Assembly: GCA_034440395.1 (NCBI GenBank)
Contig: JAWXBW010000038.1
Location: 1-12,911 of the forward strand
DNA from: JAAUTS01 sp034440395
GTDB lineage: Bacteria; Verrucomicrobiota; Verrucomicrobiia; Methylacidiphilales; JAAUTS01
Reading direction: 5' to 3'
Length of the DNA: 12,911 nucleotides
A program made the position numbers and the translations under genes. Below are positions 7,076 through 12,911 of this stretch, in pieces (within the stretch, counting starts at the first letter, position 1; each line of letters starts with the position of its first letter). The notes under the pieces were generated by a model that was not told the origin of the DNA, did no database searches, and saw only the letters and a list, made by a program, of their open reading frames with translations.

Positions 7076-8254
7076 TTAATGCTGGCTCAGCACTTCTTGA
7101 TAAACTCGCATGGTTTCTGTGGCAACAACTTCTGGTGAAAAAAACTGCTCAGCGCGTTTCCTGCCCTTAACCGACATCATTTCCCACAGCTCCAAATCCT
7201 GCAACAACTTAGCCATCTTTTCTGCACAATCTTCCACGCTGTTAGCCTGATAATAAAGGCCTGTTTGACCCTCCACTAAAATATCCACTATTCCCCCTAT
7301 TGCAGGAGCAACCGTTGGTGTACCCAAAGCCATTGCTTCGAGGATATTCATGCCAAAACTTTCTTCCTGTGAGGCACTTACCAAAATGTGAGCTGAAGCG
7401 ATTACCGACGCAGGGTCCTTAACCATACCGTGATAAAAGGCTAAGCCTTTTTCTTCAAAAATTTTTAAGCGTTGGAAAAATAAGCCCGGATAGCCTTCAT
7501 TTGAACGGCTGCCCCCGTAAACATGAAACTCAAAAACCAGGCCTTTGATCCATAAGTATTCGCACGCTTCTAAAATCAACAAACTTTGTTTAAGTTTATC
7601 GATTGTACCTAAAGAAATAACCCGTGGAATTTTAGGTGCCAAAGGCCGCTTCATTACTAAGAAACGACTTAAAACTGGGTTAGGCACCACCCATTTTTGA
7701 GCCTTAAAATCAGAGGTGATTTTTTTGACGTAATGAGAAATGCAAATAATGCCCGTAGCACGCGGCAAAGTCCACGTCTCCAGTCGAGCGGTCATGGCGT
7801 AATAATCAAACCAGTGCTTTGAAAGGATTTTAGCGATTACTCGAAAATTACCATGCAGCGTAATTAGAGAGGGGTAGCCTGACAAAACCGCCGTAAGAGC
7901 TGATTCTCTTTCTGTTCCCTGACCGTGCACCAAGTCAGGTTTAAGTTCCTTTATTTTACGTCGCAGGGCTAGCAGACGTGCCACATAGCCCAGCCCTGGT
8001 AATGGCAAACGTTGGTAAGGAACTGACGTATAAACTAGGCTGCCCACTCTTCGCGTTTCCTCCTGCTGACCATTACATGTTCCATAAAGCACATGACACT
8101 CCACACCCTCTTGACTGGATAAGCCGTTAAGCACCCCTTGAATCGCAGGGTGAACCGAGGGACTAGGATGATTTAAATGACGAAACTGATCACCGGCCAC
8201 ATCATTTCCATCCACGACTAACATGACTATTCTAAGAATATTTTTATCTTTCAC
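7076..8254 (-). CDS. Glycosyltransferase family 4 (GT-B fold)
   Basis: A 392-residue retaining GT4-type glycosyltransferase, cytoplasmic, transferring one sugar during polysaccharide assembly. Seen: N-terminal Rossmann strand ILRIVMLVV, HGQGTERESALTA (110-122), ITLHGN (131-136), the interdomain CISHYV (171-176), PNPV (191-194), the donor-domain opening RVISLGTIDKLKQ (211-223), and catalytic E298-x7-E306 in EESFGMNILEAMALGTPTVAP, followed by GGIVDILVEGQTGL. The last is the usual GT4 C-terminal signature. GTG 8254 is chosen because it overlaps the upstream stop as GTGA and has AGGGAG 7 nt ahead. ATG 8281 in the same frame would give 401 residues but overlaps the upstream gene by 31 nt. It is the second gene of a two-gene unit. 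Confidence 0.92.
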   Translation of the reverse strand: MKDKNILRIVMLVVDGNDVAGDQFRHLNHPSPSVHPAIQGVLNGLSSQEGVECHVLYGTCNGQQEETRRVGSLVYTSVPYQRLPLPGLGYVARLLALRRKIKELKPDLVHGQGTERESALTAVLSGYPSLITLHGNFRVIAKILSKHWFDYYAMTARLETWTLPRATGIICISHYVKKITSDFKAQKWVVPNPVLSRFLVMKRPLAPKIPRVISLGTIDKLKQSLLILEACEYLWIKGLVFEFHVYGGSRSNEGYPGLFFQRLKIFEEKGLAFYHGMVKDPASVIASAHILVSASQEESFGMNILEAMALGTPTVAPAIGGIVDILVEGQTGLYYQANSVEDCAEKMAKLLQDLELWEMMSVKGRKRAEQFFSPEVVATETMRVYQEVLSQH

Positions 8255-9459
8255 GACATAGCTCCCTGCCATGCGGGACATAGGTTCTGACCTAACTTAT
8301 CCACAAGTTGAAACATGCGATCATACTCCGAAGCCACCAGAGCTTGGTAATGGGCTTCCGTGTAATGTTCTTCTACTGTTACTCGCGCTTTTTGACCCAT
8401 AGCTAAACGTAAATCATGATTGTTTAATAAAGGCCACAATTCCATATCAAGTGATTCATCATCAAAACTAGAAAGAATAAGCCCGTTTTCCCCAGTTCGT
8501 ATCGCCTCCTTCCCTCCCGTCTCAGAGCTGACCACGGCTGGAAGCCCTGTGCTCATGGCTTCTAGAATTGAAATACCAAAACCCTCCTCATAAGAAGGTA
8601 AAATATATAAATCAGCCTCGTGTAAAATCTGCCGTAGTTTACAACCTTTTTGCACCCCTAACCATTCCACAGAACGGGGCGATTGCGCTAACAAGCTAGA
8701 CGCCTCTTTTTCAAGCGGGCCAACCAGTAATATTTTAAGATTTATTTTCTTGCGTTCTGCCCATCGAGCAATCCGAATAAGCCTGCCCAAACCCTTACGT
8801 AACCCAACCATTCCCACACAAACGAGTCGAAGCTCCTTGCCTTCCTGCCAACTGCGCTGGCGATAGGAAAAAAAATCTACGTCGGTACACCAAGGAGCCA
8901 ATAAAAGTCGATCTGCAGCATACCCACGCTGGACATAACTTTCTGCAATCATGCGACTGCCTGCTCCTATAAAGTGAGCCATCTTACCAGCGTTTATTTC
9001 TTCCTTTACACTTATTGGTAAGCAATCCGTCCAAGGAAGACCCGCCTCACGTTTAGCTTTTTCAATCTGATGAAAATAGTTTTCAGGGTGAGTAGAACCG
9101 CGTTCAAGAATTAGAATGTGACCACGATCCCGCAAGCTAGGAAAAAGATAACGGTAAGCCGTAGCATAACATGCGACATAAGGAGACAACGCAGATTGGT
9201 TCTGAACGTAGTGAGCTAAGCACTTACCTTCATCTAAGTGAAGGCTGCTAGGCAAAGAGAACCGTGATGCGCCATGATTCCAAAGCGCCGGCCATGGAAA
9301 AGTTTTAACCGCAAAGGGGTCGATTCTTTGAGCGTGGTAACGCAAAGACGGAAAGCCCCCGTAAACGTTGCCCAGAGTGTTGGTCTGAGTTAAAGCTCGT
9401 GCGTGCATGCCAACATGCCACTGACGCTCAACAACCAAATCTACTTTTCTGGATACCAT
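8251..9459 (-). CDS. Glycosyltransferase family 4 (GT-B fold)
   Basis: A 402-residue GT4-type glycosyltransferase. Seen: N-terminal VERQWHVGMHARAL (10-23) in the acceptor-side Rossmann domain, ILERGSTHPENY (116-127), a motif I associate with one GT4 subgroup, the interdomain APWCTDVDFF (188-197), the donor-domain strand LRLVCVGMVGLRKGLGRLI (210-228), and catalytic E292-x7-E300 in EEGFGISILEAMSTGLPAVVS, followed by GGKEAIRTGENGLI. The start is uncertain. The frame stays open to ATG 9507, but that would run into the divergent methyltransferase, so ATG 9459 is preferred even though no good Shine-Dalgarno is visible for either. Its stop overlaps the next gene's GTG. The sugar specificity is unknown. 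Confidence 0.9.
   Translation of the reverse strand: MVSRKVDLVVERQWHVGMHARALTQTNTLGNVYGGFPSLRYHAQRIDPFAVKTFPWPALWNHGASRFSLPSSLHLDEGKCLAHYVQNQSALSPYVACYATAYRYLFPSLRDRGHILILERGSTHPENYFHQIEKAKREAGLPWTDCLPISVKEEINAGKMAHFIGAGSRMIAESYVQRGYAADRLLLAPWCTDVDFFSYRQRSWQEGKELRLVCVGMVGLRKGLGRLIRIARWAERKKINLKILLVGPLEKEASSLLAQSPRSVEWLGVQKGCKLRQILHEADLYILPSYEEGFGISILEAMSTGLPAVVSSETGGKEAIRTGENGLILSSFDDESLDMELWPLLNNHDLRLAMGQKARVTVEEHYTEAHYQALVASEYDRMFQLVDKLGQNLCPAWQGAMS
8262..8267 (-). promoter_or_regulatory. Ribosome binding site for the GTG-started GT4 gene
   Basis: AGGGAG on the minus strand, 7 nt before GTG 8254, within the 3' end of the upstream GT4 gene. Together with the GTGA stop/start overlap it indicates translational coupling and argues against the longer ATG 8281 frame. 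Confidence 0.65.
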
Positions 9460-9520
9460 ACCTATGTTTGCCAAAAAGCATCTTGTTTGTCGAAGGCCAT
9501 CTTGCATGATAGTGGAAATA
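9460..9520. other. Short divergent intergenic region
   Basis: With the chosen starts, only about 61 nt separate the divergent GT4 pair (minus) and methyltransferase pair (plus). Both promoters must overlap here or lie inside the opposite coding region. I see no convincing -35/-10 pair. It is the only gap larger than 20 nt in the window without the modular repeat. Confidence 0.4.
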
Positions 9521-10267
9521 ATGAAGCTAACCCCAAGCCATGATCAGTCGTTGCAAGAATCCTATTACACTCAAACTGCTCAAGACTATGACACGATGCA
9601 TAATGCTGAATCTGGAGAACACGCCCTTGCGCTGAATTACATTTTTTCACTTTGTCAGCAATACCATTTCACCACGATTCTCGATGTCGGTTGCGGCACG
9701 GGCTTAGCATTACGATCTATGTTAAAAAAAGGCTTCCAAGCCAAAGGAGTGGAACCAATACAAGCCTTAATAAATATAGGCATCGACAGACACGGACTTT
9801 CTCCGGATCAAATTTTTCAAGGTTCGGCAGAAAAACTCCCCTTCGATGATAATAGCTTAGATGTTGTCTGTGAGTTTGCTGTTCTGCATCACGTTAATAA
9901 TCCTAAGCCTGCAGTAGATGAAATGATGCGAGTGGCAAAGCACGCTATTTTTTTATCTGATGAAAATCGTTTTGGCCGTGGCTCCTTACCTTGGCGTTTG
10001 ATTAAATTGGCATGGTGGAAGCTAGGAGTTTTTTCATGGGGTTTCTGGCTCATGACCAAAGGCAAAGGTTATAATTATACGGAAGGAGACGGAGTTTCTT
10101 ACTCTTACAGCGTTTATGACTCCTTCTCTCAACTAGAGAAGTGGGCCGATGTTATTTTTTATATTCCCCTAAAAAAATCTAGCGGGCCATCTTGGGCGCA
10201 TCCGCTTCTCTCTGCATCGCACGTTCTGCTTTGTGCTATTAAACATCCCCGAGCTACCACGATATAA
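9521..10267 (+). CDS. Class I SAM-dependent methyltransferase (Methyltransf_11-like)
   Basis: A 248-residue soluble methyltransferase using S-adenosylmethionine. Seen: an N-terminal ESYYTQTAQDYDTMH lead-in, motif I ILDVGCGTG (53-61), acidic loop VEP (77-79), LPFDDNSLDVV (106-116), and post-motif AVLHHVNNPKPAVDEMMRV (120-138). These are typical of the UbiE/Methyltransf_11 clan. The C-terminal third (WRLIKLAWWKLGVFSWGFW) is rich in aromatic residues and may lie near the membrane or bind a lipid-linked or hydrophobic acceptor. Its place in a glycan cluster suggests a sugar or lipid-carrier-linked glycan as substrate, but this is inferred. ATG 9521 is preferred, with a weak GGA about 6 nt upstream. 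ATG 9506 (GAAGG upstream) is nearly as good, while ATG 9464 would overlap the divergent gene. It probably forms an operon with the FkbM gene. Confidence 0.85.
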   Translation: MKLTPSHDQSLQESYYTQTAQDYDTMHNAESGEHALALNYIFSLCQQYHFTTILDVGCGTGLALRSMLKKGFQAKGVEPIQALINIGIDRHGLSPDQIFQGSAEKLPFDDNSLDVVCEFAVLHHVNNPKPAVDEMMRVAKHAIFLSDENRFGRGSLPWRLIKLAWWKLGVFSWGFWLMTKGKGYNYTEGDGVSYSYSVYDSFSQLEKWADVIFYIPLKKSSGPSWAHPLLSASHVLLCAIKHPRATTI

Positions 10268-10279
10268 AATATCTTTCTT

Positions 10280-11071
10280 ATGCAGTCAACATTCCTTAAG
10301 AAACTTAGTTACTACCTTGCAGCAGCTAAAGCACTGGGCTCCCTGAACATCAAAGGAATACCTGCACTTCCCAAAAGCTTATTTCGCAATCTTCCCCACA
10401 ACCGGGAACATTATAATCAATTCATCTGCTGGATGGATAAACTCCAGCTATCTCAAGCAAACTTTATTTTAGATATCGGAGCTAATCACGCCGATTTTTC
10501 AGAAGCTGCCACTGCCATGTTCCCCGCTGCAAACGTATGGCTTTTTGAGCCTCTCTCCAAACTCCACCCCGAGCTGCATCGTCGGGTTGCAACTCATGCA
10601 CCTTACTGGACATTGCAACCTGTAGCCTTAGGAGCATCTGCCTCCACCATGAATCTACACGTGGATCCGCTACGCGACGACATTGCGAGCTTGGTCGGCT
10701 TCAGCGATGACTATAAACGTCACACACAGTCTGACGATTCAGGCACTGGAGCAAGCTGTCAGGTCTTAGCTTTAGATGACCTCATTTCACAATTTCCCTC
10801 ACCATTCATCGACCTGATAAAAATCGATGTGGAAGGCTTTGAGTTTGAAGTTTTACAAGGCGCCCAAAAAGCTTTAGCCCAAACGAAGGCAGTTATTGTA
10901 GAAGTTTCCCTCATGCGGCAGGCGCACCGTGAAGGGGATAAACTAGTTCAAATGCTGACTGTTTTAGAGCAGGCAGGCTTACATGTGATCGACATACTTC
11001 CCTCTTGGTTCAGTGCGACCGATCCTTGGCTTCCGCTTGAATTTAATATTCTAGCTCGTAGAAATAGTTAA
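10280..11071 (+). CDS. FkbM-family methyltransferase
   Basis: A 263-residue SAM-dependent methyltransferase of the FkbM family, which typically O-methylates sugar or polyketide hydroxyls and is frequent in O-antigen and capsule loci. Seen: motif I ILDIGANHADFSEAA (63-77), acidic motif LFEPLSKL (88-95), ALDDLI (164-169), and the family hallmark IDLIKIDVEGFEFEVLQGA (177-195), followed by AVIVEVS (204-210). Length fits the family, usually about 230-290. It starts 12 nt after the preceding methyltransferase gene with no evident Shine-Dalgarno. A small GATATAAAATATC palindrome (10261-10273) spans the junction. Likely target: a hydroxyl of a sugar in the polysaccharide made here, by context only. 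Confidence 0.9.
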   Translation: MQSTFLKKLSYYLAAAKALGSLNIKGIPALPKSLFRNLPHNREHYNQFICWMDKLQLSQANFILDIGANHADFSEAATAMFPAANVWLFEPLSKLHPELHRRVATHAPYWTLQPVALGASASTMNLHVDPLRDDIASLVGFSDDYKRHTQSDDSGTGASCQVLALDDLISQFPSPFIDLIKIDVEGFEFEVLQGAQKALAQTKAVIVEVSLMRQAHREGDKLVQMLTVLEQAGLHVIDILPSWFSATDPWLPLEFNILARRNS

Positions 11072-11319
11072 GTAATAAAGCTTAGCGTTAGCGATTGAAC
11101 TACGGTGGACTATCTTCCTCGACTAAAACCAGAACCAATTATGGTATAGACGTTTGAGTTAAATTGAAGCCAAAGCCGATCTCCAGAAAACGTTTACTCT
11201 AGGCCCACGAGCCGCCAGCAAGTCTCGACAAGGTTTTTCGTGGGCAGATTACGGAGAGCGGGTGCGGGCTAAACTCAAGAAGATTTAAAGTTAATCAACC
11301 ATGGAGAAGATTCAGAATA
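11072..11319. other. Intergenic sequence with an orphan start-less reading frame
   Basis: First part of the 383-nt gap between the convergent FkbM and glycosyltransferase genes. No complete gene, tRNA or obvious terminator is seen. The plus-strand frame 11163-11288 is open for 41 codons without a start codon. It ends in a protein-like sequence (FSWADYGERVRAKLKKI), which could be the decayed 3' end of a small gene. The rest (11289-11319) shows nothing recognisable. Confidence 0.4.
11163..11288 (+). pseudogene. Possible remnant of a small unidentified gene
   Basis: An open frame of 41 codons, preceded directly by an in-frame stop and lacking ATG, GTG or TTG at its beginning, that encodes IEAKADLQKTFTLGP followed by AASKSRQGFSWADYGERVR and a basic tail AKLKKI. 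Composition (acidic N-part, aromatic FSW, basic C-terminus) looks protein-like and faintly like the tail of a small antitoxin-type DNA-binding protein, but I do not recognise it. Upstream sequence is closed by several stops in all frames, so if it is a remnant the 5' part is lost. It could also be chance. Confidence 0.2.
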
Positions 11320-11427
11320 TCTCACGCTGAGGGGTACGGAGTAATACGGAGAGGGAGTTTTTCCACCACGGCCTGCCCCGCCCTCTCTGCGTCTCCCTTC
11401 CCTCATGCCGGACGGGCAGGCTGCGTG
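11320..11427. repeat. Intergenic modular repeat, copy 3 (inverted, lacks ACGGAT arms)
   Basis: In opposite orientation to copies 1 and 2. Read on the minus strand, 11383-11329 gives GGGCGGGGCAGGCCGTGG, a C-rich run, TACTCCGTACCCCTC. This follows copy 1 (846-901) closely, and 11328-11320 continues as AGCGTGAGA. The 11395-11422 part corresponds to the GCCTGCCC/TCC-GCATG-GGGAAG module of copy 2. The ACGGAT inverted arms are absent. It sits between the convergent FkbM and glycosyltransferase genes. Confidence 0.75.
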
Positions 11428-11454
11428 GGAAAAATATCGTGTTCTCCCCGTATT

Positions 11455-12636
11455 TTAATCCTCATTTTTTCTAAAACAATCCCAAAGCTTCTTCCTCATT
11501 TTCTCCGCATCAAACTGCTCACGCGCACAACGCAAAATTTCATAACGGTATTTCTCCTTAGCCTTTATATCCTGCAAAATCTCTCCCAAATCAGAAATCG
11601 GAAATAGGGGATCCGAAATTCGACAGCCTACATCATACGCTGCAGACATTTTCATGACGCTCGTCTCAGCATGACCCATGCTTATAATAGGGAGGCCTGC
11701 TGCAAGATAAGTGATAAATTTTGTCGGGAAACTGAAGCGGTTGTAGCGGGGCTCTTCATTCTCCAAGGACATAGGAATAAATCCCCAATCACACGTTCTC
11801 AGCTCCGCTAATAGTTGCTTCTCAGGAAGGTTCCCGTGCTCCCCCATCCAATCTTGGCAGTACCAAGAACAGCTTGCATACGAATGCGCTCCCCAGAATT
11901 CTAAGCGAAGAGGTAAGCCGCGGTCTCTTAGTTCACTCAGCATTTTGGCGAAAATCTCAAATTCCTCTTCGACTAGAATCGTTCCAGCATAAGCAATACG
12001 GATCATTTCTAATTTCTCATTACTCTTTTGTGATTTCTCTAGAAAATCAAAATCTTCTGCTTCTAATCCTTGGTGGAGCATTTGCGCTCCCTTAATATTT
12101 AGGCGGCACACCAAGTCATCTAACATGGGCAGAGAAGTGGCATCCCGACTGTCCGCTAGAATATAAAGTTCTTCCTGTAACTTAGCCATCTGTGCGACTC
12201 GTTCTTTACCGCACTTTCCCTCTAACCCAAGTATGTCGGGATAATCTTGAATTGTCAGATGAACGCTAGTTTCCAATCTTTTTAGTACGAGCACTGTGTG
12301 CAGAGGAAAAATACTCCAGCAATGCGGTATGACCCAGATGCAGTCGGGCTGAACACTTTTGATAGTTTTCCGTAAACTTTGCGCCGCCAGCGGTGCCCAC
12401 ACATATTCCATCAACCATGCCTTGAGGTGTGTCCATTTTCGAGATGGTGTCAGCTTGCCTGGAGGGAACGAGTCAAAACTCAAAACCTTAAAATCTAAAG
12501 CGGGAACACTTGATCCCGCAGATCGACAGCTCCACCAATGAATTTCTCCAGAGAAACCCCTAAGCATCTGACGTACGACGGCAGGACCACCGCCGGCTGC
12601 GTCAGGCGGAAAATCAGTGGCGATTAAGAGCTTCAT
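11455..12636 (-). CDS. GT4-like glycosyltransferase (WcaI-type, divergent)
   Basis: A 393-residue GT-B glycosyltransferase, more divergent than the others here. Seen: N-terminal KLLIATDFPPDAAGGGPAVV (2-21), the usual GT4 acceptor-domain opening, HLTIQDYPDILGL (126-138), IRIAYAGTI (212-220) opening the donor domain, LRLEFWG (243-249), and PTKFITYLAAGLPIISMG (304-321). The last matches the PSK-x-xYLAAG-PI signature of a GT4 subgroup that lacks a canonical E-x7-E at this point, and no acidic pair at that spacing is evident. Residues 152-167 hold the interdomain ADSRDATS region. It starts at ATG 12636 with only an A-rich leader ahead and no Shine-Dalgarno. It is convergent with the FkbM gene; repeats lie on both sides. 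Confidence 0.85.
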   Translation of the reverse strand: MKLLIATDFPPDAAGGGPAVVRQMLRGFSGEIHWWSCRSAGSSVPALDFKVLSFDSFPPGKLTPSRKWTHLKAWLMEYVWAPLAAQSLRKTIKSVQPDCIWVIPHCWSIFPLHTVLVLKRLETSVHLTIQDYPDILGLEGKCGKERVAQMAKLQEELYILADSRDATSLPMLDDLVCRLNIKGAQMLHQGLEAEDFDFLEKSQKSNEKLEMIRIAYAGTILVEEEFEIFAKMLSELRDRGLPLRLEFWGAHSYASCSWYCQDWMGEHGNLPEKQLLAELRTCDWGFIPMSLENEEPRYNRFSFPTKFITYLAAGLPIISMGHAETSVMKMSAAYDVGCRISDPLFPISDLGEILQDIKAKEKYRYEILRCAREQFDAEKMRKKLWDCFRKNED

Positions 12637-12727
12637 TATTTTTTTGGTGTTTAGCGGATAAAGTAAAAACTAACTTAACTAAAGTATTTTATAAACTCCA
12701 AGACGATTTACAGTTGCTAGTGTTCAG

Positions 12728-12800
12728 AAAAACACGGAAACCCTGAGGTTTCTCAGCCGTCCCGCATGGGGAAAGGGCGAGAAACTCCCCGTTTTTATTT
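12728..12800. repeat. Intergenic modular repeat, copy 4 (partial)
   Basis: In the gap upstream of the last glycosyltransferase. AAAAACACGGAAACCCTGAG (12728-12747) parallels the copy 1 leader (725-744), followed by CCCGCATGGGGAAAGGGC (12761-12778), related to the copy 2 palindrome, then GCGAGAAACTCCCCGTTTTT, matching the ends of copies 1 and 2. The ACGGAT inverted arms are missing. The rest of this gap (12637-12727) is AT-rich and might hold the promoter of the glycosyltransferase gene, but no clear boxes were found. Confidence 0.65.
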
Positions 12801-12804
12801 CCTC

Positions 12805-12909
12805 TCAGCTTCTCAGCTTTTCAGTTAAGATTTTGTGGACAGCTAAAACGGCCAAAGTGCGCCGATCCACGAAAAGACCTTTGTCCCGAAAAAGAACAAG
12901 GCCAAGCCA
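12805..12909 (-). CDS. Possible 3' end of an unidentified gene running off the window
   Basis: On the minus strand, a frame enters from the window edge and runs 34 codons to TGA, encoding GLVLFRDKGLFVDRRTLAVL followed by AVHKILTEKLRS. It has a protein-like mix of hydrophobic and charged residues, is collinear with the downstream minus-strand glycosyltransferase, and stops just before repeat copy 4, as do the other transcription units. I do not recognise the family. The other frames of this stretch are also open for a while, so coding status is uncertain. Confidence 0.35.
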   Translation of the reverse strand, partial: WLGLVLFRDKGLFVDRRTLAVLAVHKILTEKLRS

Positions 12910-12911
12910 AC

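Noticed and set aside
8254..8281. Longer N-terminus (ATG 8281) for the second GT4 gene
   Set aside because: It overlaps the upstream gene by 31 nt, whereas GTG 8254 has a good ribosome binding site and a GTGA overlap.
9459..9521. Overlapping divergent starts (ATG 9507 minus, ATG 9464 plus)
   Set aside because: The extra N-terminal residues on both sides do not resemble the families; internal starts at 9459 and 9521 resolve the overlap.
12660..12715. AT-rich TATAAAATA-type sequence as the promoter of the last glycosyltransferase
   Set aside because: No -35 element at acceptable spacing could be found, so it was not listed as a feature.

Overview
This window is part of a surface polysaccharide (O-antigen, capsule or exopolysaccharide) gene cluster from a bacterium. 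It holds nine real genes: a 5'-truncated dTDP-glucose 4,6-dehydratase, a sugar-nucleotide epimerase/dehydratase, five glycosyltransferase genes (six GT domains, because one gene is a tandem GT4-GT4 fusion), an O-antigen polymerase/ligase-type membrane protein and two SAM-dependent methyltransferases (one of the FkbM family). No flippase, ABC exporter, chain-length regulator or initiating phosphoglycosyltransferase is visible, so the cluster extends beyond the window. The host cannot be fixed from the sequence. RmlB and an O-antigen-type polymerase suggest a Gram-negative cell envelope, base composition is moderate, and starts include TTG and GTG. The ACGGAT-rich intergenic repeats remind me of repeats in Verrucomicrobiota/PVC-type genomes, but that is recollection and not evidence.

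Layout. 1-657 (+): C-terminal part of RmlB. 981-6725 (-): a tight four-gene operon, read polymerase -> GT2 -> GT4-GT4 fusion -> epimerase, with gaps of 19, 16 and 1 nt. 7076-9459 (-): two GT4 genes overlapping by a GTGA stop/start. 9521-11071 (+): two methyltransferase genes 12 nt apart, divergent from the GT4 pair. 11455-12636 (-): a further glycosyltransferase. At 12805-12909 (-) there may be the tail of another gene running off the window.

How the genes work together. RmlB makes the dTDP-4-keto-6-deoxyglucose precursor of rhamnose and other deoxysugars, and the epimerase adds a second nucleotide sugar. The glycosyltransferases would assemble a repeat unit on a lipid carrier, the methyltransferases could decorate sugars, and the polymerase would join the repeat units (or ligate the glycan) at the outer face of the membrane. 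Sugar specificities cannot be read from the sequence.

The least ordinary feature is a modular intergenic repeat family. Four partial copies (about 724-917, 6824-7020, 11320-11427, 12728-12800) share submodules in different combinations and orientations. They lie in every intergenic gap larger than about 60 nt, so they mark transcription-unit boundaries. Most start sites were adjusted from the longest possible frame using Shine-Dalgarno sequences, operon overlaps and family N-termini; this is stated per gene.
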